Part shown: positions 1 through 8,111 of the stretch, one piece after another
Numbering within the stretch: position 1 is the first letter of the stretch
How the letters are laid out: each line of letters begins with the position of its first letter
Source: TA-21 sp035620895
GTDB taxonomy: Archaea; Thermoproteota; Nitrososphaeria; Nitrososphaerales; Nitrososphaeraceae
Direction: 5' to 3'
DNA: 32,071 nucleotides
NCBI GenBank assembly: GCA_035620895.1
Contig: DASPFY010000043.1
Coordinates: 1-32,071, forward strand
Position numbers and translations under genes: made by a program
Notes under the pieces: model-generated
Seen by the model: only the letters and a program-made list of their open reading frames with translations
The model's database searches: none
What the model was told of the DNA's origin: nothing

Positions 1-1
1 G

Positions 2-817
2 TGGTTGCCAGATGCATATGAGGGAGCCCCCACCACAATTGCTGCGTTACTTGCAGCAGGTACAAAAAAGGCAGGTTTTGCTGCTGCTATCCGTGTAATT
101 GTTCTGGCAATTTTTGTATTGCATTTGGACTGGGCTATGACTCTGGCAATAATCGCAGTAATTACAATGACATTAGGGAACCTGGGAGCTTTGATTCAAA
201 AGAGTGTACCAAGAATTCTTGCTTATTCAAGTATAGCTCAAGCGGGCTACATAATGATCGGTCTAGCATTGGCTCCATACAGTGATCAGGCTCTTCCAGG
301 TTCGCTTTTCCATATTATCAATCACGCTGTTATGAAATCGGCTGCATTCATTGCGGTTGCTGCAGTAGCAATTACACTTACCAGCTATAGTATTGAAAAG
401 TATCGGGGACTTGCAAAAAGAATGCCACTCACAGCCATAGCCTTGTCAATATCATTGTTGGCATTGGCGGGAGTCCCTCCTCTTAGTGGTTTTTGGAGTA
501 AACTAGTATTATTTAACTCCGCAATTGTTACTGGACCGGAAGTTTGGTGGGGCCCTTACTTGGCTATTGCTGGGGTTTTGAACAGTGCCCTATCACTTGG
601 ATACTATGCTTGGATAATGAGAAAAATGTACATGGAAGATTCGCCTGATACAACTAGAGTCAAAGAGCCAAGAGCGATAGCTGCAGTACTCATTTTTGCA
701 ATGATATTCATGGTTGGTTTTGGTATATGGCATGCTCCAATCTTGGAATTTGCTACAAACGCAGTGCCAAATCTTTCTCAACTTACCGCAGTATTGCCGT
801 CCGTTCCTCTAAAATAA
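2..817 (+). CDS. nuoN: NADH-quinone oxidoreductase subunit N (3' part)
   Basis: Partial gene: the frame is open to the left edge (a Trp codon at 2-4, then Leu-Pro-Asp-Ala-Tyr-Glu-Gly-Ala-Pro-Thr). That is the conserved WLPDAYEGAPT segment of NuoN/MrpD-type antiporter-like subunits of respiratory complex I. The visible 271 residues contain about seven hydrophobic segments, a conserved Lys in the GTKKAGF stretch, the SIAQAGY segment, and a His-containing helix (FHIINHAVMKSAAF) carrying the Lys expected in the proton channel. The role is proton translocation coupled to quinone reduction in the cytoplasmic membrane. In archaeal nuo operons N is commonly the last gene, and no co-directional gene follows closely here. 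The start lies outside the window. No strong terminator is seen after the stop. Confidence 0.95.
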   Translation, partial: WLPDAYEGAPTTIAALLAAGTKKAGFAAAIRVIVLAIFVLHLDWAMTLAIIAVITMTLGNLGALIQKSVPRILAYSSIAQAGYIMIGLALAPYSDQALPGSLFHIINHAVMKSAAFIAVAAVAITLTSYSIEKYRGLAKRMPLTAIALSISLLALAGVPPLSGFWSKLVLFNSAIVTGPEVWWGPYLAIAGVLNSALSLGYYAWIMRKMYMEDSPDTTRVKEPRAIAAVLIFAMIFMVGFGIWHAPILEFATNAVPNLSQLTAVLPSVPLK

Positions 818-884
818 CGGTGTTAGTGGCGCAAGGACCATCTTGTAAAAAAAGTAAATAGTAAGCAAGTAATCGCTCAAGTTT

Positions 885-1583
885 TTATATCGGGTTTATT
901 TCCTTCATAATCTTTACTACTTTGTCATCAGTTATTTCTTCAAAGTTATCATAGAATTGAGCAACCGAAGTAAAATTACTAGTAGAGGGTATCAGTATTG
1001 TCACCACTTGATCCACCTCATTTTTCAAGAGCTCGACCGTTTCATTAGGCGCTACTGGGATGGCAATGATTATCTTTTTTGGTTTGCTCTTTCTTATCCA
1101 CCTTGCAGAAACAACAAGCGTGGCTCCTGTGGCTGCACCATCATCCACAAGAATTACGGTTTTATTCCTTATATTGTATTCTTCCTTTTTTGGTCTGTAG
1201 AGTAAGGTTCTTCGACCAATTTCTTGGATTTGTGACAACTTTTCTGTCTCTATATAATCTTGCGGAACTCTCAAAGCCTTTACTACGTATTCATTAAGAT
1301 AAACAGTATCCTTATCCATTATTGCTCCTATGCCAAGTTCCTTGTTGTTAGGAGCTCCCAGTTTACGAGGTATTACGATATCAAAATAATTTGCAGATCT
1401 GTTCTTATAGATTGTATATGCCAATATCACTCCTCCACGTGGAATTCCAAAAACTACTATCTCTTTGACATTTTCATCTTTAAGCTCATTGTTTAGTTTG
1501 GATATGAGAAGCTCTGCTGCATGTTCTCTATCTTTGAATCTTGTAACGGAATTATTTTCAGTTGGCATAGGAAAATATATCAT
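885..1583 (-). CDS. Phosphoribosyltransferase domain protein (COG1926-like)
   Basis: A 232-residue type I phosphoribosyltransferase. The PRPP-binding loop is seen at residues 143-156 (VILVDDGAATGATL). An upstream FGIPRGGV segment (45-52) and RKLGAPNNKELGIGA (73-87) are typical of the stand-alone PRTase family often annotated only as 'phosphoribosyltransferase'. The substrate cannot be told from sequence. It is convergent with nuoN. The first ATG is used here; an ATG five codons later (about 1568) is also possible, and an AT-rich box overlaps the two. It has no operon partner. Confidence 0.85.
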   Translation of the reverse strand: MIYFPMPTENNSVTRFKDREHAAELLISKLNNELKDENVKEIVVFGIPRGGVILAYTIYKNRSANYFDIVIPRKLGAPNNKELGIGAIMDKDTVYLNEYVVKALRVPQDYIETEKLSQIQEIGRRTLLYRPKKEEYNIRNKTVILVDDGAATGATLVVSARWIRKSKPKKIIIAIPVAPNETVELLKNEVDQVVTILIPSTSNFTSVAQFYDNFEEITDDKVVKIMKEINPI

Positions 1584-1693
1584 ATAATCTATCTATTTTG
1601 CTATAAGTCTTTTCAACAATATACTCAATGATTTAATAGGTGAAAAGTTATAAATTATTTTTATATTAAAATCCTATATTCAGTAACATATTG

Positions 1694-1703
1694 AAATATA
1701 AAG
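1694..1703 (+). promoter_or_regulatory. TATA box of the zinc-finger gene
   Basis: The AT-rich box aaatataaag is centred about 30 bases before the GTG at 1729, the spacing expected for archaeal TBP/TFB promoters with a leaderless or near-leaderless message. Confidence 0.5.
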
Positions 1704-1728
1704 TACATATTGTACCCTTAAGTTAGAA

Positions 1729-1932
1729 GTGCGAATAAATTCAATAAAGTACAAATTGAATTACAATCCAGCCAAGTACGACTATAAAACTATGATGTAT
1801 GTGAAGGAAGATATCAAGTATGATAATTTCACTAAAGCTCGCGAACATCAATGGCAGTGTGACAAATGTAAATTTACATTTTCAAAATATCCTTCTCTTA
1901 AACAACACAAAACTGAGAAACATTCCTATTAG
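1729..1932 (+). CDS. C2H2 zinc-finger small protein
   Basis: A 67-residue protein with one classical zinc finger near the C-terminus: C-x2-C-x12-H-x4-H (CDKCKF ... LKQHKTEKH), with the usual aromatic (F) and Leu core residues. The N-terminal half is basic and Tyr/Lys-rich with no recognised fold. Single-finger C2H2 proteins of this size are known in archaea and are presumed to bind nucleic acid; the target is unknown. The GTG start fits a TATA box (aaatataaag, 1694-1703) about 30 bases upstream, suggesting a leaderless transcript. It is divergent from the phosphoribosyltransferase gene. Confidence 0.75.
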   Translation: MRINSIKYKLNYNPAKYDYKTMMYVKEDIKYDNFTKAREHQWQCDKCKFTFSKYPSLKQHKTEKHSY

Positions 1933-2160
1933 AATAAGATTTCCTCATTTCCTAAAATTTGCCTCGTGAAAACTAGGATCTCAGGTTGTTGTCTATGAAA
2001 ACATTGATCATTTTTGTGATTATTGATAATTTAGCCTAAATTTAGTGTCTTTTTTCATGAACCTAGGTTACTCTCTGCAAGCTTGTAACTTTTGATAATT
2101 ATCTCAGAAATCATTCTTCGATATGTATATTAGATCCCAGGTGAATTATCGTTCCAAGCC

Positions 2161-3450
2161 TTGGTCAGTGTCCTAATAGCATTTGCGATTATTTCAATTT
2201 TGATCTTTGCTTCTATTATGCCTTATTTTTCGGTTAAATCTCAAGAAGAATTTGCAGATACTGAGTTCGAAGAAGAAGGGAAACCGAAGCTTTTTGATTC
2301 AAACCTGAAAATTGCTACGATTGCAGATGGGTTAAGTACTCCTACAACTATGGCCTTCGTTGGACCAGGAGATATTTTGGTACTTGAAAAAGATACTGGT
2401 ATGGTAAAAAGGATAGTCAATGGTAAAGTTCTCGCAAAACCTGTCCTTGATGTTAATGTTGCTAATTCCGTTGAAAGATGCATGTGCGGAATAGCTGTTT
2501 CAAAAGATAGCTCAACGACATATGTATTCATTTACTACACTGAAATTGATGGCAATGATGGTGATGATAAGGCTGGAAAACAACCAATTGGGAATAGAGT
2601 TTACAGATATGAACTATCAGGTGACGTGCTAACTAATCCGTTACTTTTGATGGATTTGCCTGCCAGTCCAGGACCTCGACATAATGGGGGTGACATAATG
2701 ATTGGCCCGGACAATAATCTCTATGTGGCAATTGGCGATGTTGATGGTTCATTTAAGGGATCAGCCACGGAGACTAAGGCACAGAATTACGAAGATGGTG
2801 TTGATCCAGACGGTAGAGCTGGTATTTTGAGGATAACGCAAGACGGACAACCCACCGATGGCATTCTTGGGGATTCAATTCCTTTGAGAATATACTACGC
2901 GTATGGAATAAGAAATAGTTTTGGCATGGACTTTGATCCTTTATCTGGTAATTTGTGGGATACGGAAAACGGGCCTGGAAACGGAGACGAAATAAATTTG
3001 GTCCTGCCTGGGTTCAATAGTGGATGGCAACAAGTACAGGGTTTGGCAGCATTGGAAGATTCCTTTTCAGAATCTGATTTACTGGACTTTGATGGAAGGG
3101 GACAGTATAGCGATCCTGAACTAGTTTGGGAAAATACAGCTGGACCAACTGCAGTAAAATTTTTGGAATCAACTGAACTTGGAACTACATATGAGAACGA
3201 TATGTTTGTAGGAGATGTTCATAATGGCAGAATATACCATTTTGATCTCACCCCAGATCGAAAGGACCTAATTCTTCCACAAGCACTCTCATCGAGAGTT
3301 ATAGAAAAACCATCTTCTCCAGGAGTAAGTAGTATTGTGTTTGGTGAAGGATTTGGAGGTATTACTGACTTAGAAATGGGTCCCGATGGTAACCTATATG
3401 TCGTATCAATTGGACTTGGTAGCATATTTCAAATCAGTCAGGCTTCATAA
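2161..3450 (+). CDS. PQQ-type glucose/sorbosone dehydrogenase family beta-propeller
   Basis: A 429-residue exported protein. A hydrophobic N-terminal segment (residues 4-22) is a signal peptide or anchor, followed by a six-bladed GSDH-type propeller. Hallmarks seen are RHNGGD (173-178, carrying the catalytic-type His), the IGPDNNLYVAIGD strand, PDGRAGILR, and the block YGIRNSFGMDFDP ... TENGP ... GDEINL around 248-280. Soluble enzymes of this family oxidise aldose sugars with PQQ; substrate and cofactor are not shown here. The TTG start is chosen because an in-frame stop lies at 2131 and a TATA-like box (tatgtatat, 2122-2130) sits about 35 bases upstream. A paralogue lies at the right edge of the window (31394-32071). 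Confidence 0.88.
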   Translation: MVSVLIAFAIISILIFASIMPYFSVKSQEEFADTEFEEEGKPKLFDSNLKIATIADGLSTPTTMAFVGPGDILVLEKDTGMVKRIVNGKVLAKPVLDVNVANSVERCMCGIAVSKDSSTTYVFIYYTEIDGNDGDDKAGKQPIGNRVYRYELSGDVLTNPLLLMDLPASPGPRHNGGDIMIGPDNNLYVAIGDVDGSFKGSATETKAQNYEDGVDPDGRAGILRITQDGQPTDGILGDSIPLRIYYAYGIRNSFGMDFDPLSGNLWDTENGPGNGDEINLVLPGFNSGWQQVQGLAALEDSFSESDLLDFDGRGQYSDPELVWENTAGPTAVKFLESTELGTTYENDMFVGDVHNGRIYHFDLTPDRKDLILPQALSSRVIEKPSSPGVSSIVFGEGFGGITDLEMGPDGNLYVVSIGLGSIFQISQAS

Positions 3451-3808
3451 TAACATGCTCTTGTCTCTATATTAATACTAGACTTGTTACTAAATCCAAA
3501 AAAATTGAAAGGCTTTTAGATGAACAGATAATTCACCAAACGCTATCAAGAGGTACGCATAAACATCGATAATGTATTATGAATAATAACATCAATGTAT
3601 TGTTACCAATCTAGGATATCCACAGAAAAAACCTTTGGAGATCAATAGGTTTGCATTATATCTTGATAATATTCTTTCTTCTAGATTAAAGGACCCAGAC
3701 AACGCAATAAATTAGTACTATTGTTTTAATATTATTACGATTGATTTCTAAATCTAGATCGAAATTAATTTCCTTTGCTTGAGGAACAAAAAAGAAAAAG
3801 GTAGAAAT
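3451..3808. other. Intergenic region, no supported gene
   Basis: About 360 bases of AT-rich sequence between the convergent sugar dehydrogenase and ferritin genes. Only short open stretches without a plausible start are present, and no repeat, tRNA or strong hairpin is visible. Confidence 0.5.
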
Positions 3809-4399
3809 TTATAGATGAATGAGTCCGCCTTGTTGCCCAACATGAGGCGATTGCCCAACATATCTCCTTCTAAAGTGTCCAGAAGGTCTCTTGGAGAGCA
3901 ACTCAATAAACCATGCTTCGTGTTCTACTTCTTCTTGCATAATTCTCTGAGCAATATCATAAGTACGGGGATCTTTTCCGGCGGTCAAATCACATACTTC
4001 GCCCCATGAACGTATTGCACATTGTTCTGCGCCGAGCAATACCTCTATTATGGAGGTTAGATTTTCCCAATTTTCTGGAAGATAGGCGTCAGGACATCCT
4101 GCCTGATCAGCAAATTTTCTAATATCTCTTGGTAGAGAGCCTCCAAGTTCATACAGCCTTGGTACCATGGCTTCAAAGTGATTTCTGTCTTCGATCCTTG
4201 CTTCTTCGACTATTTCCTTTATACCCTCGCCATCAAGTCCAGTGCAGTGCATCCTTAAAATTGTATAATAATAATATGTAGTAAATTCAGCACCAACACC
4301 TTTGGTTATTAATTCTTTTAATTTTTCAACATCAACTCCATTCTTCTTTATAACCTCAATCGCAACTATATTTGGAACCTTACCCTTTGTATCACTCAT
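3809..4399 (-). CDS. Dps-like (DPSL) thioferritin
   Basis: A 196-residue ferritin-like four-helix protein. Metal ligands expected of the family are visible: E38 in helix A, the EDRNHFE segment (70-76), E125 before C127, and EEVEHE (156-161). Two cysteines at 102 (AGCPD) and 127 (EQCAIR) match the 'thioferritin' motif that separates DPSL proteins from Dps and bacterioferritin; in the Sulfolobus solfataricus protein the pair lies at almost identical positions. These proteins assemble as 12-mer cages that store iron and detoxify peroxide. The C-terminal 25 residues (Arg- then Gly/Gln/His-rich) are a tail. It is a single gene with its own promoter region. Confidence 0.88.
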   Translation of the reverse strand: MSDTKGKVPNIVAIEVIKKNGVDVEKLKELITKGVGAEFTTYYYYTILRMHCTGLDGEGIKEIVEEARIEDRNHFEAMVPRLYELGGSLPRDIRKFADQAGCPDAYLPENWENLTSIIEVLLGAEQCAIRSWGEVCDLTAGKDPRTYDIAQRIMQEEVEHEAWFIELLSKRPSGHFRRRYVGQSPHVGQQGGLIHL

Positions 4400-4590
4400 A
4401 GCAAAAAAATAGATAATATTCTATAAAAATCTTCTTATGGAATTATTGAATTACCCAAGTTTGAATTAAAACTAATTTGTGAAGAAATTTGTCTATTTGC
4501 CTTGTATAAACTTGGTTATCACTAGTGATCAAATTATTTAATATTTGGTTATCCATGATACATTTTAGCGTTCTGTAGACGGAATTCTCC

Positions 4591-4809
4591 CTAAGTTTTA
4601 CTCTTAACGCATGTTGTCTCAGGATGAGCCTCTACGAAAGCCTCACAATCATTTTGTCTTATGAAGCACTGAAATATGTCAGGACCAGATGCGCAATAAC
4701 TAATTCTTGCTTGGACGGCATTTGGAATTGCAAATACAATAGTTGCAGCAACCAGTGTCAAGGACACTAGGACAAATACTGCAATTGAATTCATTGTACG
4801 GAAGATCAC
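4591..4809 (-). CDS. Small secreted four-cysteine protein (family member 1)
   Basis: A 72-residue precursor: hydrophobic signal peptide (about 8-34, ending near VQA), then a mature domain of about 38 residues with four cysteines (39, 48, 55, 67) spaced C-x8-C-x6-C-x11-C, probably two disulfides. The function is not recognised. The gene at 13330-13542 has the same layout and shares Y-C, a F-x-C-F or F-C-F segment and CEA around the third Cys, so the two appear to be distant paralogues. Confidence 0.6.
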   Translation of the reverse strand: MIFRTMNSIAVFVLVSLTLVAATIVFAIPNAVQARISYCASGPDIFQCFIRQNDCEAFVEAHPETTCVKSKT

Positions 4810-5024
4810 TATAGTAATATAAATGCGTTACATTACAAAAGAATATTGGATTGGATATTTTATCAAGTATGTAAAGATCAACAAATGAAATTGACTGCCA
4901 TATAATTTCATAACCTTACTAAGCAAGAAAATATTGTAAAACAGATTGTCAAAAAAAATGTAAGGGTTTAAGTGTATCTATGTGTATTTCCTGCTACTGA
5001 TCCTATGCTAAACGGAACGATTTA

Positions 5025-5606
5025 TCAAGGACCTATCCTTACTATGGAGAATATGATGGCAGGGATATTGGGCTCAGTAGATGGTGCAGTATTAATGAGA
5101 CCGCAACCTTGATTGGTAGCAGATACTGACATCACTGTATTTATGATATCAGTCGCCTTCAATGGCATAATTGCTTGTGATACGAGGACAATGGTATCAT
5201 TAACTGTATTGACTGAACCGCGAGTGTTACTATTTGCTACATATTCACCATTTTGGCTAAGCCACAAATCAACATTACAAGTTGTACTACCTGAAGTCTT
5301 TCCCACCTGACCTGCTGCAACTATTAGGTAAGATCCATCTTGATTGACAATCACATCATCTGGGCTTCTAGTGGTACTGTGTGTAATACCCCCATTGGTG
5401 TAATCGTTTGAGTTCATAGGAACATATACTGGCTTAGTAACATTTGGTTTGATTGATTCAGTATGCGATAATTGTGCGGCAGGTGTAAATGCAGGCTCTT
5501 GCGCAAAGGCTGGTGACGGTGCAATTAGTATCCCTAACATAGCGGCTAATCCTAAAGCAAACACGCCTAAGGTAACCACTTTTTCGTTTCTTCCGAGTCT
5601 CGACAT
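5025..5606 (-). CDS. Secreted protein with C1q/TNF-like jelly-roll features
   Basis: A 193-residue exported protein. Its signal peptide (about 1-35) ends at PAFA|QEP, followed by a Pro/Thr-rich linker. The core from about residue 85 (VIVNQDGSYLIVAAGQVGK, NVDLWLSQNGEYVANSNTRG, then IMPLKATDIINTVMSVS) resembles the strand pattern of C1q-like domains: a G-x-Y strand, a 'lWL.kNG..va.S' strand, and a late 'F.I.rIG' strand. Two cysteines (about 109 and 168) may form a disulfide. The fold call is an inference from pattern. Such domains mediate assembly or adhesion; no partner is visible nearby. Confidence 0.6.
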   Translation of the reverse strand: MSRLGRNEKVVTLGVFALGLAAMLGILIAPSPAFAQEPAFTPAAQLSHTESIKPNVTKPVYVPMNSNDYTNGGITHSTTRSPDDVIVNQDGSYLIVAAGQVGKTSGSTTCNVDLWLSQNGEYVANSNTRGSVNTVNDTIVLVSQAIMPLKATDIINTVMSVSATNQGCGLINTAPSTEPNIPAIIFSIVRIGP

Positions 5607-5939
5607 AACGATTTTCTAGGAGTCATAATACTTAAGATTTAAGGGAAAAATGTTATGTATAATAATTCGGGATTTTGCTACTATTCTAGTATAATAATCA
5701 AGAATAGGCCCCCCCATAGATTATTCATTAGATAAAGATCAAATTAGTTATGATGATTTACTAGATGGTCTTATCTAATTCTGCTCTAATATCTGAAACT
5801 TTATGTTTTTCTTAATACTTCGATGTCTTGTTTTCTGCGCATTGAAGATACTGATCAGACAATAAGTAATCGAGTTGTAAGCAAATTTTAATACTCTAAA
5901 CTACTCTCCATAATTTTCACCAAAAAGTTGGTTTGAAGA
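5607..5939. other. Divergent promoter region, no gene seen
   Basis: 333 bases between the C1q-like gene (leftward) and a small protein gene (rightward). It contains AT-rich box-A-like stretches near both ends (for example ttttaata about 50 bases before the rightward gene) and an isolated run of seven C at 5709-5715. No RNA gene or open frame is supported. Confidence 0.45.
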
Positions 5940-6188
5940 ATGGAGTCTACAGATTTGACGTATATTAGCAGTACTGAGGCGCTTAGACAACTAATGCTAT
6001 CTAAAGATAAAGATATAGTAAAAATTTCTCCTAAAGGATATGCACTGAGTAACGGAATAGATTACTGTTGTGTTGGATTAGAATCCAATAAAGGAACAAA
6101 CTACCTAGTACAAGCATATGGTAAGGAGGCAAGGGAATTATATGCGGAGGCCACCATGATGATCAATAATGCCAATAATGTGGTATAA
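5940..6188 (+). CDS. Small conserved protein, QAYGKEA family (copy 1)
   Basis: An 82-residue soluble protein, no signal peptide or membrane segment. The core is VKISPKGYALSNGIDYCCVGLES then YLVQAYGKEARELY. The gene at 12836-13105 is clearly homologous (VRISPKGYTLVNGVDYCYVGL ... VQAYGKEAIELY), and that at 27408-27623 is a more distant member (LQAYGNEAISLY). The pattern suggests a small alpha/beta domain with a short N-terminal helix (EALRQLML). Function unknown; the three scattered copies suggest a lineage-specific family. Confidence 0.65.
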   Translation: MESTDLTYISSTEALRQLMLSKDKDIVKISPKGYALSNGIDYCCVGLESNKGTNYLVQAYGKEARELYAEATMMINNANNVV

Positions 6189-6302
6189 TCCAATGCATAT
6201 TGCTTCGCAAAAACTCTATGAAACCACATGTGACTAATAACTAGAAACCTATAAAATATTTACTGCAAAGCATTTATCAATTTCTGCTTTTGTCCATCAA
6301 TC

Positions 6303-6974
6303 TCAACTGTTCCATTCGAAGTCTGACATATCTGGAAAGAACCTATCAATTGGTACAAATTCACCCCCTCCAATCTCGCCCTTTGGAAATTCCTTTGTAA
6401 TAATCGTTACGAACGTTCCTCCATCAAGCATCAGTCTGTGAAGATCTCTTAGAGATTTGCCCTTTAGTTCTCCCTGAAGATCATCAGACGTGATACCACC
6501 TACCGCGACTGTACCTTCAACTTCGTGTTTTTTATTTAGCAACACGCTTGCCTCCTCGAATTTGTCTTTTACCCTAACTTCTTTTGCTTCATGCAATAAA
6601 TCGAAAATAATTCTTGGGTCTTCGTTATCATTACCGCGGCTGTATAGGTATATACCGGTGATGTTGTCAATATTATTCACATTAACATTGTAAACAAGTT
6701 GTTTGAAATCTTCTCTAAATTTTACACCAATGAATCCATGAGCATATGTATTAGGAGGTGATTGATCATATGCTTCCAATACGCTCCAGTACCGATCCAC
6801 TTGTACTGCTTCGGCTGAATTAGAGTAGATCGTCCCCGACAAAGTTACAATAGCAATGATCAAGAGAGGAACCAAAATACTCTTCATTAGTAACGTGTCT
6901 TCAATGTCGATATTCGAAGGCTTGCAAACATGCATAATTTTGTCGAAATATGATGTTATCTTGGATTTATTCAT
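6303..6974 (-). CDS. Secreted CHRD-domain protein
   Basis: A 223-residue protein. From about residue 68 it follows the CHRD (chordin) domain pattern: FKQLVYNVNVNNIDNITGIYLYSRG, then VGGITSDDLQGELKGKSL, then LMLDGGTFVTIITKEFPKGEIGGG. The last block is the hallmark 'G.y.v.i.T..fp.GeI.G'. CHRD domains are extracellular beta domains of uncertain ligand. A hydrophobic segment (about 31-54) is the signal or anchor. The start at 6974 is favoured by a TATA-like box (rc of atatataat) about 20-25 bases upstream, but Met30 (about 6887) would give a more ordinary signal peptide. Confidence 0.75.
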   Translation of the reverse strand: MNKSKITSYFDKIMHVCKPSNIDIEDTLLMKSILVPLLIIAIVTLSGTIYSNSAEAVQVDRYWSVLEAYDQSPPNTYAHGFIGVKFREDFKQLVYNVNVNNIDNITGIYLYSRGNDNEDPRIIFDLLHEAKEVRVKDKFEEASVLLNKKHEVEGTVAVGGITSDDLQGELKGKSLRDLHRLMLDGGTFVTIITKEFPKGEIGGGEFVPIDRFFPDMSDFEWNS

Positions 6975-7154
6975 TAAGATTCATATATAATATTTACAGT
7001 ATTACCTTTATTGGTTTCTGTCTGATAAAGTTTTATTCAGAATCAGTTTATAAAGTAAATGAGTATGAACTACTTTTAGTAAATTACCTAAAAAAGGGAT
7101 TCTACGCTTAGGATTTGGAGAGTAAGCATTCTATATGAAAAATCAATTAGTTTG

Positions 7155-7559
7155 TCAGGGGACAATATTTACTTGAACTGATTCCAAAGTCGCTGATCCA
7201 TTATCATCAATTGCCTCTACACTAAAAACATAGGTAACGTTCTGTGTAGGAATAAATGCCATCGATTGTTTATCCTGTGAAATATTCATATTGACAGGGC
7301 CAGATTCGTCCTCCTGATTCCAAATAACGGAAGTTACATTACCATCTGGATCTGAAATCGATGCATTTATGATAACAGTTTGGTTAAATACCCCTTCTAT
7401 CGGTGATCTGACGGTGATCATAGGCGGTTCGTTTACGTGAACATCTACCTGTCCGAAGCTCCATGTACTCAAATCAGAAGAAATAGTGATGATTAGCATT
7501 GTTAAAGCGATTAGAAACGCTTGAATAGATATCCGTCTGGCCTTACTGTATTTTGTCAC
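7155..7559 (-). CDS. Secreted single Ig-like/cadherin-like domain protein
   Basis: A 134-residue precursor. The signal peptide (about 10-36, ending near SFG) is followed by one beta-sandwich domain of about 95 residues: PPMITVRSPIEG, then IINASISDPDGNVTSVIWNQ, and a final TYVFSVEAIDDNGSATLESVQVNI strand pair. The D-x-D-G-N and A-x-D-D-N-G turns are typical of bacterial Ig/PKD/cadherin-like repeats that bind calcium or carry adhesion. A one-domain secreted protein of this kind has no assignable role. Confidence 0.6.
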   Translation of the reverse strand: MTKYSKARRISIQAFLIALTMLIITISSDLSTWSFGQVDVHVNEPPMITVRSPIEGVFNQTVIINASISDPDGNVTSVIWNQEDESGPVNMNISQDKQSMAFIPTQNVTYVFSVEAIDDNGSATLESVQVNIVP

Positions 7560-7723
7560 AAATTAAAGGTGAGATAAGATCCTATTAGCCCTTGCTATAA
7601 TATGGCCCAAGTTAACTTGATTGCACGTTAAGAAATAAACTCCTTTGTAAAGCAATTTATTAATTGTATTAATTCGGAAAAATTGAAGGTAATTTTTATA
7701 TCTCAAGTTATTGTTAGCTTGGT

Positions 7724-8008
7724 ATGTGTTTTATTGACAACGATGGAAATATCATTGTACCTAAAACAGTAAGGCCCCTTATGGAATACGAACCAACTAT
7801 TCTTGGAGAGAAAAAAGGATCAATAAAACAATACAGACATGGCAACTTGCATATACGTGAATATGATAATTACTATAGTGTTCATTATGATAAAATAGAT
7901 CCCAGAAATGATCCTTTTGGACATATTTTGGTTGATGCTTCAAAATATTTTCCAGGTATTATGATGTTATCTGCTCTTTCTGATTACCTCGTTGGCAGGG
8001 AAAAATGA
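7724..8008 (+). CDS. Conserved hypothetical small protein
   Basis: A 94-residue soluble protein rich in Tyr and His in its middle (KQYRHGNLHIREYDNYYSVHYD), followed by a C-terminal helix (PGIMMLSALSDYLVG). No recognised domain. The ATG start is supported by a TATA-like box (tttttatatctc, about 7693-7703) some 27 bases upstream, the spacing of a leaderless archaeal gene. Not close enough to the kinase gene at 8112 to call an operon. Confidence 0.6.
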   Translation: MCFIDNDGNIIVPKTVRPLMEYEPTILGEKKGSIKQYRHGNLHIREYDNYYSVHYDKIDPRNDPFGHILVDASKYFPGIMMLSALSDYLVGREK

Positions 8009-8111
8009 CACAAGTTGAACGTTAAACTATCCCCATTAATACTATTGTCCTCCCAACCTTTTGAGATTACTATATGCATTTCCGATATGAAAAAGGTGAA
8101 AAATACTGTTG

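Noticed and set aside
5709..5715. Run of seven C in AT-rich sequence
   Set aside because: A homopolymer alone, with no gene or structure attached to it; most likely of no meaning.
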